Source: Cycas panzhihuaensis (lineage: Eukaryota; Cycadophyta). From it: a DNA stretch of 64,000 bases. Under the pieces are notes generated by a model. That model had not been told where the DNA came from. It was given only the letters and a program-made list of their open reading frames with translations, and did not search any database. The DNA lies in assembly GCA_023213395.1 (NCBI GenBank), contig CM041465.1, positions 46,631,741 through 46,695,740 of the forward strand, written 5' to 3'. A program made the position numbers and the translations under genes. Positions 1 to 11,034 of this stretch are shown piece by piece (within the stretch, counting starts at the first letter, position 1; the number at the start of each line of letters is the position of its first letter).

Positions 1-854
1 ATCATGATCACGATTGTCTTATGATTGGCTATAGGATCATTGATTAAAGCATAGACTATAGTTTTATAGGCCTTCCTTATTATAATCTACTAATTACCCT
101 CACCACTATAGATCAAAAATACTATTATAGAGATGTTATATTATTTTACATGGATGATTATCTTTAAAGTCAAAATCTTAATGAAGCCTATCTTTAATTC
201 CTCTCTTCTTCATGCAAAAAAACCTTCGATGCATGTGGTCAAATTGAAAGAGCTTGAAGCTCAAAGTATTCCATGAATGGCATTTTGATCAACTTATAAT
301 AATGCCTAATAGATGTTTCCCATGTTGGATGGAAATTTATCCTATATTTTCTAATATGACTTCCATATTTGTAATGCTTAATATAAAAATATTTTTAAAT
401 TTTCTTCTTCAAGGTAGATTGTAACTGTTAAAGTCAAGAAGCTTTCATTTTTGGATCCAAATCAATTACTTGGAGACACTCCTTACAACATAACCTACTA
501 GAAATTATGGTATAATACTCTATCACAAATGGAAAATTCTCAACATTAGTTGTAAAAGCTCATAAATCCATTTGGGATAGTGCCAAAAAAGCTAGGCCTA
601 ATAATAACATAAGTTGCCTCTTAAATGCCTTTGAATTGTCTTTTAAAATACCCTTGAATTTCTTCATGAATTTAATGAGAAGTTAAACTCTATACAAAGA
701 TAAAATAATAGATTCTAGTTGCTATAAGAGATGGGGAATCCTTTTATTTTGAAGAGTGAAGGGAAGGAATTCCCTTTACTTCACATTTCATTCAGTACTC
801 TATAATGTTTTTATTATTTCATTGGCTTCAATTACTCTAATATTTTCTCCCATG
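1..854. other. AT-rich sequence without recognisable gene
   Basis: No open frame above about 60 codons and no motif of a known family was seen on either strand. The stretch ends where an LTR begins at 855. It may be older transposon debris, but I found nothing that proves it. Confidence 0.5.
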
Positions 855-1031
855 TGTTGGAATATATAATACTTTTATTATCTAATATTTAATATAATGT
901 TGTGAACCCACACAAAAGCTCACTTAGTGAAAACATTGATAAATATAATATGCATGATTATTCATGTACATATTTTATTAGATGATGAAATAGCTCAAGA
1001 GATATTATAGGCTATTCATGAAATGATATTA

Positions 1032-1066
<35 letters not shown>

Positions 1067-1371
1067 GCCACTTAGAAAATGATCGATAAAGGAAAGACTC
1101 ATTTGGAGATATAATTCATTTGATATCTAAAAGAAGCTTCCAACTCTAACCTTCTCCCATGGTGTTTTCCACATTAGGTTTTCTATATATAAATTTAGTA
1201 TTTATCTTATGGTGATTGATTCTTACATGCTTGATATGTTCATACTTTATGATTCATGTTTTTTCTTTATATATTTATCTTATATACATGATTTATGTAC
1301 ATTTCTCATGATATGATTTATTGATTATACATGTTTCATATACTTTTGTTGCACATAATAACTACATTATA
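855..1371 (+). repeat. 5' LTR of old copia-like element A
   Basis: The sequence starts TGTTGGAATATA and is followed after a 3-base spacer by a primer-binding-site match (TGGTATTAGAGC at 1375). It aligns along its whole length with 9420-9923 (504 bp), with many substitutions and small indels, so the pair is old. Shared landmarks are TAATATTTAATATAATRT near the start, TCATTTGGAGAT in the middle and TGATTATACATGTTT near the end. The end is degenerate (TTATA here, TTACA in the other copy). Confidence 0.72.
1034..1065. repeat. (TA)n microsatellite in LTR A
   Basis: A pure TA run of about 16 units. The sister LTR at 9420-9923 has only a short ATAAATATATACACAC here, so the run expanded after insertion. 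Confidence 0.9.
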
Positions 1372-1374
1372 ATA

Positions 1375-1386
1375 TGGTATTAGAGC
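1375..1386 (+). promoter_or_regulatory. Primer-binding site, element A
   Basis: TGGTATTAGAGC differs by one base from TGGTATCAGAGC, the plant copia site complementary to the 3' end of initiator tRNA-Met. It lies 3 bases inside the LTR and sets the element's orientation as plus. Confidence 0.7.
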
Positions 1387-4300
1387 TATAATTCTAAATT
1401 ATGATATGGTGTTAGATCCATATTGTGGAAGATATTATGGAAATATGTTGAAGCCTATATAGATCTAGTTGTTGATAAAGCTAGTATATGAGCTAGTACA
1501 TGATCCACAGTATGAGGTGTGATTTGATCAACCAAAATCTAATTATACTAGTTATGCCAATGACATGTAACTAAGATTCTAGGGTTAGATGAATTTGATC
1601 AGAGTCGAATATAGGAAATAGATTTGCATAAGTTGAAAGCATTATTATTGATGGTATGTTAATATTGAATTTATTATGAACATATATTTTAAGCATGTGG
1701 ATCCATATTCTATAGATATGTAGGTGTTAAAGAAGTCCATTGATGATGAATGATAAGACGATGATATTATTAGTTGAGCTCACCTATGTAAACTAGCCCC
1801 TTATAGATGTGATGAAAGTCTCATGAAACTAGTCATTTTACCTAACCTGACAACCAGTAGTAATAATATAGATAAGTATTTAGACATCTCTCTTACCCAG
1901 TTTTCATTTAAAGAATTTATTATCTACATAGCTTGTATATTTTCTTCTAGTCCAAGGTATTTTTGTAGTAGTTTATCTATTAAGAGATGTATAAAAAGAT
2001 GATCATAAAGATGATGAAGATTGAATGAAGAAGATGAATCGGGACATGATAAAGTAGGAAAACCAATAACTCCATTAGTAAGCCAAATTGGTTACAAGCT
2101 TACATAGTGTGATATGTGATATAAGTTTGAAGCAGTATTGATAAATAAAATATGTATATTAAGAATTAATTATGTAAGCATCAAAATTGTGACAAAACTT
2201 TAATACAAGCATAAGACATACAACACTCCTAGGCATAGTAATAAAAATTAAAGGCATATTTTAAGTAGTAAAAAGTGGTATGGTAATAAATATTTGACAT
2301 ATATTAAAGGCATATAATAAAATATGAGGGCATATTATGATTGTATTAAGGGTTTAATATAAATATTACATGTTGAATTGATAAAAATAAGGGTAGTGTT
2401 ATTGTTTTAGATGAAAATAAAATAGGTTTAATAAAGAAATAGGATTCATTTGAGAAAATGACAATTTTCTCTTAAGAAAATAGAATTTATTCTAAGCATA
2501 TATCTAAAAATCATTTGTAAATATAATAGATCCTATTCAACCCCATTTGTCATTATTTGATTATATTTGACTCTATTTTACTCTATTTAAGACCATTCAT
2601 CATCTAGTTAATCTTCGGTGACCTTGTCTATGTGACTACCTATATATCCCTAAGTGAAATCTAATTGTGTTTATGCTTATTAAGTGTAACTTTATGTGAG
2701 CCCATTGTGTTTGTACTCTTCATCTAACCCTATGTACTTAAAACCCTCCATTGATCCTACCTCTATTATGAAATCATATGAGGGTATCTCATCATACAAC
2801 CTCTCATGATCATGACCTACACTTACTTTGTGAGCCAAGCAACTGTGAAGAAACCCTATGTACTAATTAAACCATGCATGGGATGAGAGTCGACCTCCAT
2901 AACTATGAAATACCCTTCATGTTATCTTTGAAATACCCTATGGTTTGTCCTTCACACTTTATAAGATCATATATGTTAGTAGAGCCTCCTATCTATAACC
3001 TCTCATGACTGAAGACCTCAGATATACCTTGTCCTCTTTCATGATATCTACCATAAGCCACCAACATGACTGTTAAAGATGACAAGTGATGACCCATTAT
3101 AATCAAGAAGATATCAATGAAGTGACATTCATCTACATCAAGATCTATCTCCACTTAATCTCACTCATGAAGCCATAACTAAATCTTAATATTCACCTAA
3201 AAAAATTCAATCATATTCATCACTTTTGATTAACTTTTGTAGAATATAGTCACCCACAAGTTCTTAGTTAATGTCCATTCATCTTCACAATTTTCAACAT
3301 TGGTTATATTTTTTTTTATGAAGTTTTTATTTTATTAAGTTAAATTAATATATAATTTAGAATCCACAAAGTGTCCAATTCACCAACATGAGGTCACATG
3401 GAGTCATAACATGACTAGTAGCCCAATGTTGAGGGGGCTTAACCTATTTTGTTAAGAATTTTATATTTTTTATGACATATTATCACATTTTCAATCATAA
3501 CTTTTTATTGGAATGTTAAATTCATGTGCCATTAATTATATTAGAAAGAGAATTTTGAGACAATCAAAATGAGTGGTCACAAGACGTATTTTAGAAACCA
3601 TATGATAGAGATTTTAATTAATAAAGTTCATTACAAATGGTTTTAACTTCGTAAAAGTTAAATTTTATGACCTTTTTTAGATTTGTTTTAGTACTTTCTC
3701 ATATTTTTAAAGACTTTGGAGATTATGATGATGCTATTGATGATATATAAAGAAAGAAAATGTAAGTTTCATTTAAAAATAAATACATTAAGGCTCATTT
3801 ATGATAATTTTTAAGGCTCATAACTAATGAAAATTTAATGATGTAGGACATATTTGAGTTGAATTTAAGGTGGGAATCTTTTGATATATGCTAAACATGA
3901 AAATAGCCCTTAATATTCTATGCATTTAATGAAGTGTAATTGCCAACACTTATCAAATGTAATATTCACTTACTTTATTTGATACATATTTGATGATTGA
4001 TAACACCACTTAATGTTGATAAATAGCTCATATTGATTATTTATTAGAGAGATAAATAGATATGATGATTAAGTAAATTCTACCTATTTATGAGACATGG
4101 AGAATAAGGAGAAATTGATGGATTCGGAGGAGCAGAGTGGGATGTTAGATCACAGACATCTTGAGTAAATAAAGTGATTTCTAAAGTTGGCAGTATTAAA
4201 AAATGCCAGCGAGGTATTCCCACCCCTTAAATAGAGTTTTAGGGAGGTGGTAAGCGCCATCACCTGATCTACATATTAGCCAATAAATAATTCAAACAAT

Positions 4301-5252
4301 ATTAAAAAATAACAATAATAAATAAATTCACATATCTTAATAAAGTTACATCAGCTCTAGGTAGCTATTGGGAGGCTCTAGGTTCCCTAGGGAGTTCAAA
4401 GGTGGCTTTGAGGGGCCTTAGGCACACAGTTCTTTAGTGACATTAGGGTTAGTCCCAACATAAATCTCATATGCTTATTACTTGGCATACCAAATCAACT
4501 ATTGAGGTTATCAAATTGATAAAATACATATGTTTATTAATGAGAAATATAACTAGCCATATATAATAAGAGGCATAGGAACACATTATTTATGTTACCT
4601 TATTACAACTAATTTGTATTAGCTAGGTATTATGCTTTGTTCTTAGAGTTAGTATATTTGGATGATTGATTTGATGTTAATGCGTTTTATTAATAATTAC
4701 TAAAAGAAAGTTGCTAATATATGCATAGATAAGGTAGAACATAAGTTATTTGATTGTATATAAGAGGCAAGATGAATAAAGCTACTCTTGTACAATACAT
4801 AAATTATATTATTATTCTCATATGTAAGAGGAGAGAGATATTATATTACCCTTCTTTATTGATAAATCATATATACAAAATAATATCCTAGAGAACTAGA
4901 GATTATAATAGTTAATTACCCATGTATTTTAGTAAATGGTTGTTGTGTCATATGGATATTAAGAATCAATTATATTCAAGAGATTGATGAGATGACAGGT
5001 TAATAGAGTTGACGTTTACAACATCTTCATAGATAAAGATATAAAGTTAAGGAGAAAAATTTATATAAACATGATAAGTAAAAGTCATATATATTGATTG
5101 ATATTTTTTAGTTAATTAATGATGGTTTTATAGGCTTTTTATAGGTTGGATGCTTATAGTTAGTCATTGATGATTATAAATGACTACAACTAATTATTAG
5201 TTAATTACTTATATAAAACAAGGATGATGTTAATAGATTTATAGGTTATAAG
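1387..5252 (+). other. Decayed interior of element A, left part
   Basis: About 3.9 kb of AT-rich sequence between the element A PBS and the nested element at 5253. No gag, protease, integrase or RT motif is readable in any frame. A GC-richer patch at about 4090-4460 contains an imperfect inverted repeat (AGGTGGT...CCATCACCT near 4235-4266). Element A was either non-autonomous or has decayed beyond recognition. Confidence 0.45.
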
Positions 5253-5597
5253 TGAAGGAAATAATAGAGCTAAACTAAGCTCTAATACCAAATGAAGGAA
5301 ATAGAATGCAGGAGAATAGGGTAGAACATGAATCCAATAATCAAAACTCAATAAATCAGTATAGCATGAACAAGAAAGTCATTGTATTTAATCCATTTTG
5401 AAGAGGAGAGTTACAAATATCCAATATTGTAGGCGGTGTCTAAAGACACCAGGGTTTCACACCTCTCAAATTATATAGTTTGGGAGAGGAGGGAAACTCC
5501 TCAACCCCTAAAATTTAAATAACAATAAAATAATGCAAAATTAACTCAAAGTAAACTTAACTCAAATTAACATTAACTTACCTTAAACTTATTTACA
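5253..5597 (-). repeat. 3' LTR of the 5253-9169 element
   Basis: Begins TGAAGGAAAT on the plus strand and ends ...TTTACA. It matches 8844-9169 closely, including a distinctive GGTGTCTAAAGACACC palindrome and GAGGGAAACTCCTCAACCCC. Both copies share an internal GCTCTAATACCA, which looks like a duplicated and decayed PBS near the LTR edge. Confidence 0.72.
5437..5452. repeat. GGTGTCTAAAGACACC palindrome in LTR
   Basis: A perfect 16-base palindrome retained in both LTR copies (the other near 9021-9036). It could be a protein-binding site or an RNA hairpin in the LTR transcript. Its role is unknown. Confidence 0.6.
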
Positions 5598-6018
5598 CAT
5601 TATCATCAATAGTGAAAAATAATATCCCTAAGACTTCATTATCCTTTCTAAAATTTTCTTTAATACTAAGATCACATTCATGTTGTAAATATTTCTAAAG
5701 ATTATGTGTGATAAAATAGTTTTGCATAGTTTTGTGCCATAATGAAAAATTGTGGCCATCAAAAATAGGAAGTTGTACTTGATTAAGATTAATTGTCATT
5801 TTATCAAGAAAAACTTTAGGACATAAAAGAAATATACTTTAACTAAGTCAAAAAATTTAATAAATCAATAAATATGACAAACTTATATGATGTAATTTCA
5901 GATAAACTTTGAAATATGATGAATATATAAGCAAATTTGAAGTGTAACAAATATCCTCTTAAATATGCAAATCTGAAATAAACTTTGAAAATGAAAAATA
6001 AAATGTCAAAATAAGGTA
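5598..6018. other. AT-rich left arm with degenerate repeat motifs
   Basis: No gene. It contains TTTCAGATAAACTTTGAAAT and ATCTGAAATAAACTTTGAAA-like repeats near 5900-5990. These resemble the AGATCTGAAATAAATAT units of the array at 8034-8486, which suggests both arms came from one original repeat-rich region. Confidence 0.45.
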
Positions 6019-6345
6019 ATGCTGGTGTATGGTGTGGACTTTATCCTTGAGGTCACTTATGGCATCCGAGATTACTATGAGCTCTCATTTAAGAGTAGTT
6101 GCTTCCATCCTAGCACAAACTGCATTTACTTACATGTAGAAAATATTTTCCAAGAAGTTGGGAGTGTTGCAAAAGCCTTGTACTTGGCAGTTGAGCTAGA
6201 TTTTCTACCGGTCGTCTTAAGAGTGAAAGTTGTTTGTGATCTTCTAGGTGGAGGTGCCAAGAGGGGAATATCCTACGCCAAAGAGTATGAGTCTAGTTGG
6301 TTAAAGGGAAACATTTTGCTACAACTATTTGGGGTAATACTCTAG
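6019..6345 (+). pseudogene. Unidentified ORF fragment in captured block
   Basis: A 108-codon open frame, unusually long and GC-rich for its surroundings. The predicted protein has mixed hydrophobic and charged residues with no motif I recognise. Its second half (about residues 45-80, EVGSVAKALYLAVELDF and onward) could be helical. It lies about 200 bp upstream of the coiled-coil fragment on the same strand and may be part of the same captured gene or of an adjacent exon. The start codon is not supported by any clear context, so a partial exon is as likely as a complete small gene. Confidence 0.35.
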
Positions 6346-6539
6346 GAAAAAAAAATGCAATTCACTACTTTTTTTTTTTATATATAGTCGTTCAAGGTTT
6401 ATGAACTCTAGCGCTAGGTTCGAAACTTGTGCAGATATTCTTGGCCTTATACGATATGATATAAACAATTGTAAAACTACAGAGACTCTGCAAGGATCAG
6501 GAAAGAACAATTAATGCATTATGGAAAGAACTAGATTAT

Positions 6540-7372
6540 GTGGTCAATGATAGTCCACTAGCCAAGTCTGATCACATCACGAAACTATGGAAGGAATAAT
6601 TGCGATTAACTGGTGTAGAACAAGCATTACGAAAGGATTTAGAGAGTTGTAGGTGTGAACTCGATGCTCTCAGATATGAAAATACCAACCTTATTGAGAG
6701 AGTGTAAAGCAGGGAGAGTGGTAGTGGCTTTGGGTTGATCAAGCTTGACCAAGAATTACGGGCTTGATTGGATGGGCTACAGGCACATGCACTATCACTA
6801 CTAGATGAGAATACCTTGCTTTATGCTAAATTACTAGAATTCTAAAAAAGTAAAGTTTATGCTATTGAAGCACTTGAAGTGAATGGAAGGGAATATTCAA
6901 GAATTGTAGTAGGTAATGATCAAGAGAGGAATAATATACTTGAACTGGAAATGGATGTTCAAAGGCTGAGAAGAAAGGTTGATTCTGCTAAGAAAAGTGT
7001 GCGATTACTGAAGGTAATTTTGAAAGAAAAGTGTGTGGTTACCAGAAATTTAGCCTTTAGAGGTCAAGGAACAACTTAGTGAACTTCAACAAGAGCTTAA
7101 AGCTGAAACTTTACTTGCTAAACTTTTACAGGAAAAACTGTGCTCTCGAGAGGTTAAACTGGAATAACTTCATGAAGAGGTGGACTCGTTGATAAGGAGT
7201 TAAGAGAGTTTGAAGAGTGAAAAAGTAAGCTTACATGTTATGCTTAGTATTGTAAATCATAAAGAGAAAGATTTGGAGCTTCTGCTTAGAGTAAAGGATG
7301 AGCGCATTTCTTTGCTACAAGCTGATTTGTAAGAATGTTTGAAAGAACTAGCATTCCTAATGAATGTTTGAA
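6540..7372 (+). pseudogene. Broken coiled-coil protein gene fragment
   Basis: Translation in two plus frames gives about 270 residues rich in Glu, Lys and Leu with heptad spacing, as expected for a long coiled coil. Examples are QERNNILELEMDVQRLRR, EQLSELQQELKAETLLAK and LELLLRVKDERISLLQADL. The longest open part is 6879-7079 (66 codons). A frameshift near 7040-7065 moves the reading to the next frame, which continues to about 7370 with four stops (near 7165, 7201, 7330 and 7370), mostly at positions where Gln or Glu fits the pattern. No intron boundaries were evident, so this could be a processed copy or one large exon. Resemblance to plant filament-like or nuclear-envelope coiled-coil proteins is only compositional; I cannot name the parent gene. 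It lies antisense to the LTR element that encloses it. Confidence 0.5.
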
Positions 7373-7492
7373 AAGTTAAACCTTCTGCTCTCTCCTTCTA
7401 TTTCTGACCTCTCTTCTAATGGTTTATGCTTGGCTGGTTGGCAACCCAAATGCCATCTGTTATGCAGGACTTGGGTTTCTAAACCCAAAGCC

Positions 7493-7540
7493 ATCGATAT
7501 ATCCGAGTGGTTAAGGAGACAGACTTGAAATCTGTTAGAA
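7493..7540 (+). pseudogene. tRNA-Ser(UGA) 5' fragment
   Basis: The sequence matches the 5' two-thirds of plant tRNA-Ser. It has an acceptor-like ATCGATA, the D-arm/A-box stretch TCCGAGTGGTTAAGGAGA (7502-7519), and a complete anticodon arm with stem ACAGA (7519-7523) pairing TCTGT (7531-7535). The loop is CTTGAAA with anticodon TGA at 7526-7528. After 7536 the expected variable arm, T arm and 3' acceptor strand are not recognisable, so it is a truncated, non-functional copy. It sits just downstream of the coiled-coil fragment. Confidence 0.75.
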
Positions 7541-7559
7541 GCACTTCAAATGGCACACT

Positions 7560-8033
7560 TTTCAAGATTAGATCTAAGAATATGATGTAAAATTCTTTCA
7601 AAATAATAGAAATGAAAAGCCAATGGATTGCCTCCAATATGTACTTACTTCTGCCTCTAAAATCAGATAAATTGAAGTTAGTGAAAAAGAGGTCAATATT
7701 GATTGGAGATACACAGATATTTTCTTTGGTAGTTCTTTAAATAAAATGTATATAAAGGTAGACTTGTATACTTTTTTTGTTTTCTGTCTACTTTTAGCAA
7801 AACAAGTTGAAGAAGACTTGCTTGGAATATATGCCAAATCTTGTAAATATATTGATGAAAAATATATCGAATAAAATGTCTATAAATTTGTATTTGAAAA
7901 ACTTTCAAATATGCTGAACCAAGTATATTAGAGAACCAAGAAATGTATATATGTTTAGATTTGAAAATGAAATATGAAGAACCTGGTAAGTAGATGTAGC
8001 AGATTTGCAACAAAAAATAGACTTCCAAATATG
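7560..8033. other. AT-rich sequence, no gene
   Basis: Low-complexity AAGACTTG/GAAAT-type sequence leading into the AGATCT array. Open frames on the minus strand here are Tyr/Ile/Leu-rich and look like chance products of the composition. Confidence 0.45.
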
Positions 8034-8486
8034 AGATCTGTTGTATATGCTTCTCCAAAAAGCTAAATATACCCCCAAATTTATAGATCTGAAAGAAGAC
8101 TTGAAGAAATAGTTAAATATATGATGAAAATATAGATCTGAAAGAATATATAACAGATCTGAGGAAAACTTAAATGAATACTACAGATTTAAAGTAGATA
8201 TGGTAGATCTGTAGCCAATATTGCAGATCTGAAATAAATATACCAGAAAATGTTGAAATAATTATTGAAATAAGTAGATCTAAAAAATATATGACAGATC
8301 TGAAGAATATTTAGCAGAAAATTATGAAATACTTGATAAAATAAGCAGATCTAAAAAAATATATAGTAGATCTGAAGAATATTTAGTAGATTTGAAGTAA
8401 AATATAGTAGATCTGAAGTAAACTATAGCAGATCTTGAAGAAAACTTGAATAAATATTGCATATAACTGAAATCTTACGCAGATCT
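8034..8486. repeat. Helically phased AGATCT repeat array
   Basis: Thirteen AGATCT hexamers start at 8034, 8085, 8134, 8155, 8205, 8225, 8276, 8296, 8347, 8368, 8409, 8430 and 8481. The gaps are 51, 49, 21, 50, 20, 51, 20, 51, 21, 41, 21 and 51, all close to multiples of 10.2 bp. In the core the gaps alternate about 20 and 51, giving a 71-bp period built of ~20-, 31- and 20-bp subunits. A related AGATTT occurs at 8185 and 8388. On the element's minus strand this lies in the leader just downstream of the PBS. Confidence 0.8.
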
Positions 8487-8831
8487 GAAAGAATATTGGA
8501 TATATAGACAATAAATGCTTGAAAAATGTCAAATATATGATAAAAATATATAAAACCTGTTGATGAAAACTCTTGTAGAGTGATAACAACTTGATATTTG
8601 TTGTTTTTCAGTTATACGCATGCATAAATCTGAAATATCTTTGCTATAGCACAAATATAACTCAAGAATAAGTAGATATCTAATAAAAAATATAGAAATT
8701 TATTGAAAAAACTTGCAAAAAATGAATATAACTGATATTTCTTACTAGCTTGAGTAAATCAGCTATGAATGCCAATAGATCTTTCTTGCTTCTTTAAAAA
8801 ACTTTAACAATGGATCATAAACCTGCTCTGA
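8487..8831. other. Leader of the 5253-9169 element
   Basis: AT-rich, with no gene. It lies between the PBS and the AGATCT array and contains a few diverged motif copies (for example GTAGATATCTAATAA near 8670). Confidence 0.4.
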
Positions 8832-8843
8832 TACCAGATGAAG
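8832..8843 (-). promoter_or_regulatory. Primer-binding site (tRNA-Met type)
   Basis: GCTCTGATACCA is the exact reverse complement of TGGTATCAGAGC. It is separated by two bases from the LTR start at 8844. Confidence 0.8.
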
Positions 8844-9169
8844 GAAACAATAGAGCTAAACTATGCTCTAATACCAAATGAAGGAAATAGAATGCAGGAG
8901 AATAGGGCAAAACATGAATCCAATAATCAAAACTCAATAAATCATTGTAGCATGAACAAGAAAGCTATTGTATTTAATCCATTTTAAAGAGGAGAGTTAC
9001 AAATATCCAATATTGTAGGTGGTGTCTAAAGACACCAGGGTTACACACCCTTCAAATTATATAGTTTGGGGGAGGAGGGAAACTCCTCAACCCCTAAAAT
9101 TCAAATAACAATAAAATAATGTAAACTTAACTCAAATTAACATTAACTTACTTTAAACTTACCTATACA
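8844..9169 (-). repeat. 5' LTR of the 5253-9169 element
   Basis: Closely similar to 5253-5597 over its full length, with scattered substitutions and a small deletion near the TAATGTAAACTT end. It ends ...TATACA. Confidence 0.72.
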
Positions 9170-9419
9170 CGTTGAGCACCCGCATGTGTAAATTGTTGAA
9201 GATTAGGTGTGCACTCCTAGTTGGAAGGTGGGAGTGGAGTGATGACTATTCACTCCAACAATAAGTGATACATTTTTATTTAGATTTATACAGTTTGATA
9301 TAGAATAATATAGGTTGTAAGTTTATAAATTTAAACATATAAGAAAAGCATAAGACATTAAAGACCAAGAATGAAGATGAAGACTTAAAGATTTGAGGAT
9401 ATTGAACATTAAGGGGTGG
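9170..9419 (+). other. Right interior remnant of element A with PPT
   Basis: Short AT-rich remnant between the nested element and the right LTR of element A. It ends in the purine run AAGGGGTGG (9411-9419), a plausible polypurine tract directly abutting TGTTGAAATATG. Confidence 0.5.
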
Positions 9420-9923
9420 TGTTGAAATATGTGATACTTTCACATATCTAATATTTAATATAATATGATGGACCTACATAAAAATCCACTTATCAAAATC
9501 ATCGATAGACGTGATATGCATAATTATTCATGTACATATCCTATTCAATGATGAAATAACTTAAGAGATTTTATAGGTTATTCATGAGGTGATATTATTT
9601 ATAAATATATACACACACCAATTGATAAAGGATTGATAAAGAAAGGACTCATTTGGAGATGTAATTATTTGATATTTAAGAGTAGCTCCCAATTTCAACC
9701 TTTTTTTCTCATGGGTTTTCCTATACTAGGATTCTCATATATAAATTTATTATCTATGTTGTGGTGATTAGTTATTGTAGACTTTATATGTTTATACTTT
9801 ATGGTTCATATTATTGTTTTATACATTTATCTTACACACATAATTTGTGTACATTTATCATGATATGATTCATTGATTATACATGTTTAGTATACTTTTA
9901 TTACATATAATAATTATATTACA
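9420..9923 (+). repeat. Second LTR of element A
   Basis: Starts TGTTGAAATATG and ends TTACA; homologous to 855-1371. It has a polypurine tract on its left and a PBS-like TGGTATCAAAGT on its right (9927-9938). It therefore has interior-type sequence on both sides. Confidence 0.72.
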
Positions 9924-9926
9924 ATA

Positions 9927-9938
9927 TGGTATCAAAGT
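9927..9938 (+). promoter_or_regulatory. PBS-like site after second LTR A
   Basis: TGGTATCAAAGT matches ten of twelve bases of the tRNA-Met site, three bases after the LTR end, the same spacing as at 1372-1374. Confidence 0.6.
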
Positions 9939-11034
9939 TAAAATTCTAAATTCTAACAAAATGGATGATAATTATTTCCTATGCTCACATCATAATGCCT
10001 TTTTATAAATATTTTGTTCATAAATCTTAAGAATGATTGTAAAATAACTTTAGGACCTCTTAAATCTTATGGCTTTACATAAGAACCAATAAAGGAAGAT
10101 AAGGATTGATAATTCTATACCTCTACAATACTCATGTTAATTTAACACTCTAATCTAATTCAATTATTTCATCATTATCGTTTTAATAGTTTCTATATTA
10201 TAAGTAATCTTTATCTCCTTATGCATTGAGTAATTTAAACTAGCACTACCTTCCTACTCTTCTTATCCTAAATTCTAGTGTTATCACCATAGATTTTCAA
10301 AGTGACTTTGAAAAGGATTTTGACCCCTTATCAACTCTTCAAGAGACCTTCATTCATGTTGTGGTTATGGCTTTAAATCTTTGACCTATAATTTTATAAT
10401 TTTTCCCATTTTGTTTACCAAAATAATTCATTACTTATATTATAAAGAAGTATATCATTTTACTTTACCTAGATGGAAATCATATTTTTTTCAAAGATAC
10501 CTCATGCAAAGCTTGTGTTTAGTAGAAGATCAAAAATCATAGCATTCTTCACTACAAAAGGAAAATCTAAGACCTTATATCTCATTCTTCGAAACACCCT
10601 TCTTTAAGAATGTGATAAGGTAAAAAAAAGAACTTCCTTTAAACATCTTAATCAATCCCATGTTGTATCATAGCACATCACTAAAGAGATTGCATTATGA
10701 CTATGCATTGCATACATGGAACATTAGAAAATTATGTTCTATCATCTGCATATTTCTTATTCAATAATTCATAGGCATATTTCTTATTCAAAATTGCATG
10801 TCAAATAGGAAATATAATAGTTGTTATCTTTAGCAACTTGTGGCATCATCTCCAAATGCTCTAAATTAAAGATTTCTCACTTCATATCCTCATGTGTAAT
10901 TGAGGACTACAATCCACTAGAAAATAATCTTCAATCTAGCACATAAATTTAATGAGCTTTTTAACTTGATTACATATGCCTTCGAAATAAATAATGCTTC
11001 TATCACATATCTCTTGGTAAATAGCTTTAATGTG
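9939..11034. other. Non-coding AT-rich sequence
   Basis: No readable protein family. It may be the interior of a second element A unit joined in tandem at the LTR, ending where LTR D begins at 11035. Confidence 0.4.

Larger units (their letters stand above)
5253..9169 (-). mobile_element. Non-autonomous LTR element carrying foreign sequence
   Basis: Two copies of a ~330-345 bp sequence bound by TG...CA flank a 3.2-kb interior. Just inside the right copy is GCTCTGATACCA (8832-8843), the reverse complement of the tRNA-Met primer-binding site, so the element reads on the minus strand with its 5' LTR on the right. No gag or pol is present. The interior holds motif-rich AT sequence on both sides (5850-6018 and 7560-8780), split by a GC-richer block at 6019-7560 with a coiled-coil gene fragment and a tRNA-Ser fragment on the plus strand. 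No matching target duplication was seen (ATAAG on the left, CGTTG on the right), so the boundaries or the single-element reading may be imperfect. LARD-type elements are the nearest known comparison. Confidence 0.6.

Noticed and set aside
8034-8486. Minus-strand Gln-Ile-Tyr-Leu repeat peptide across the AGATCT array
   Set aside because: The frame is a by-product of the short nucleotide repeat; subunits of 20, 31 and 20 bp do not keep a reading frame.
8070-8490. Intron-mediated enhancement motifs (TTNGATYTG)
   Set aside because: The repeated string is CAGATCTG or TAGATCTG, lacking the TT lead in most copies, and no adjoining gene has a leader intron here.
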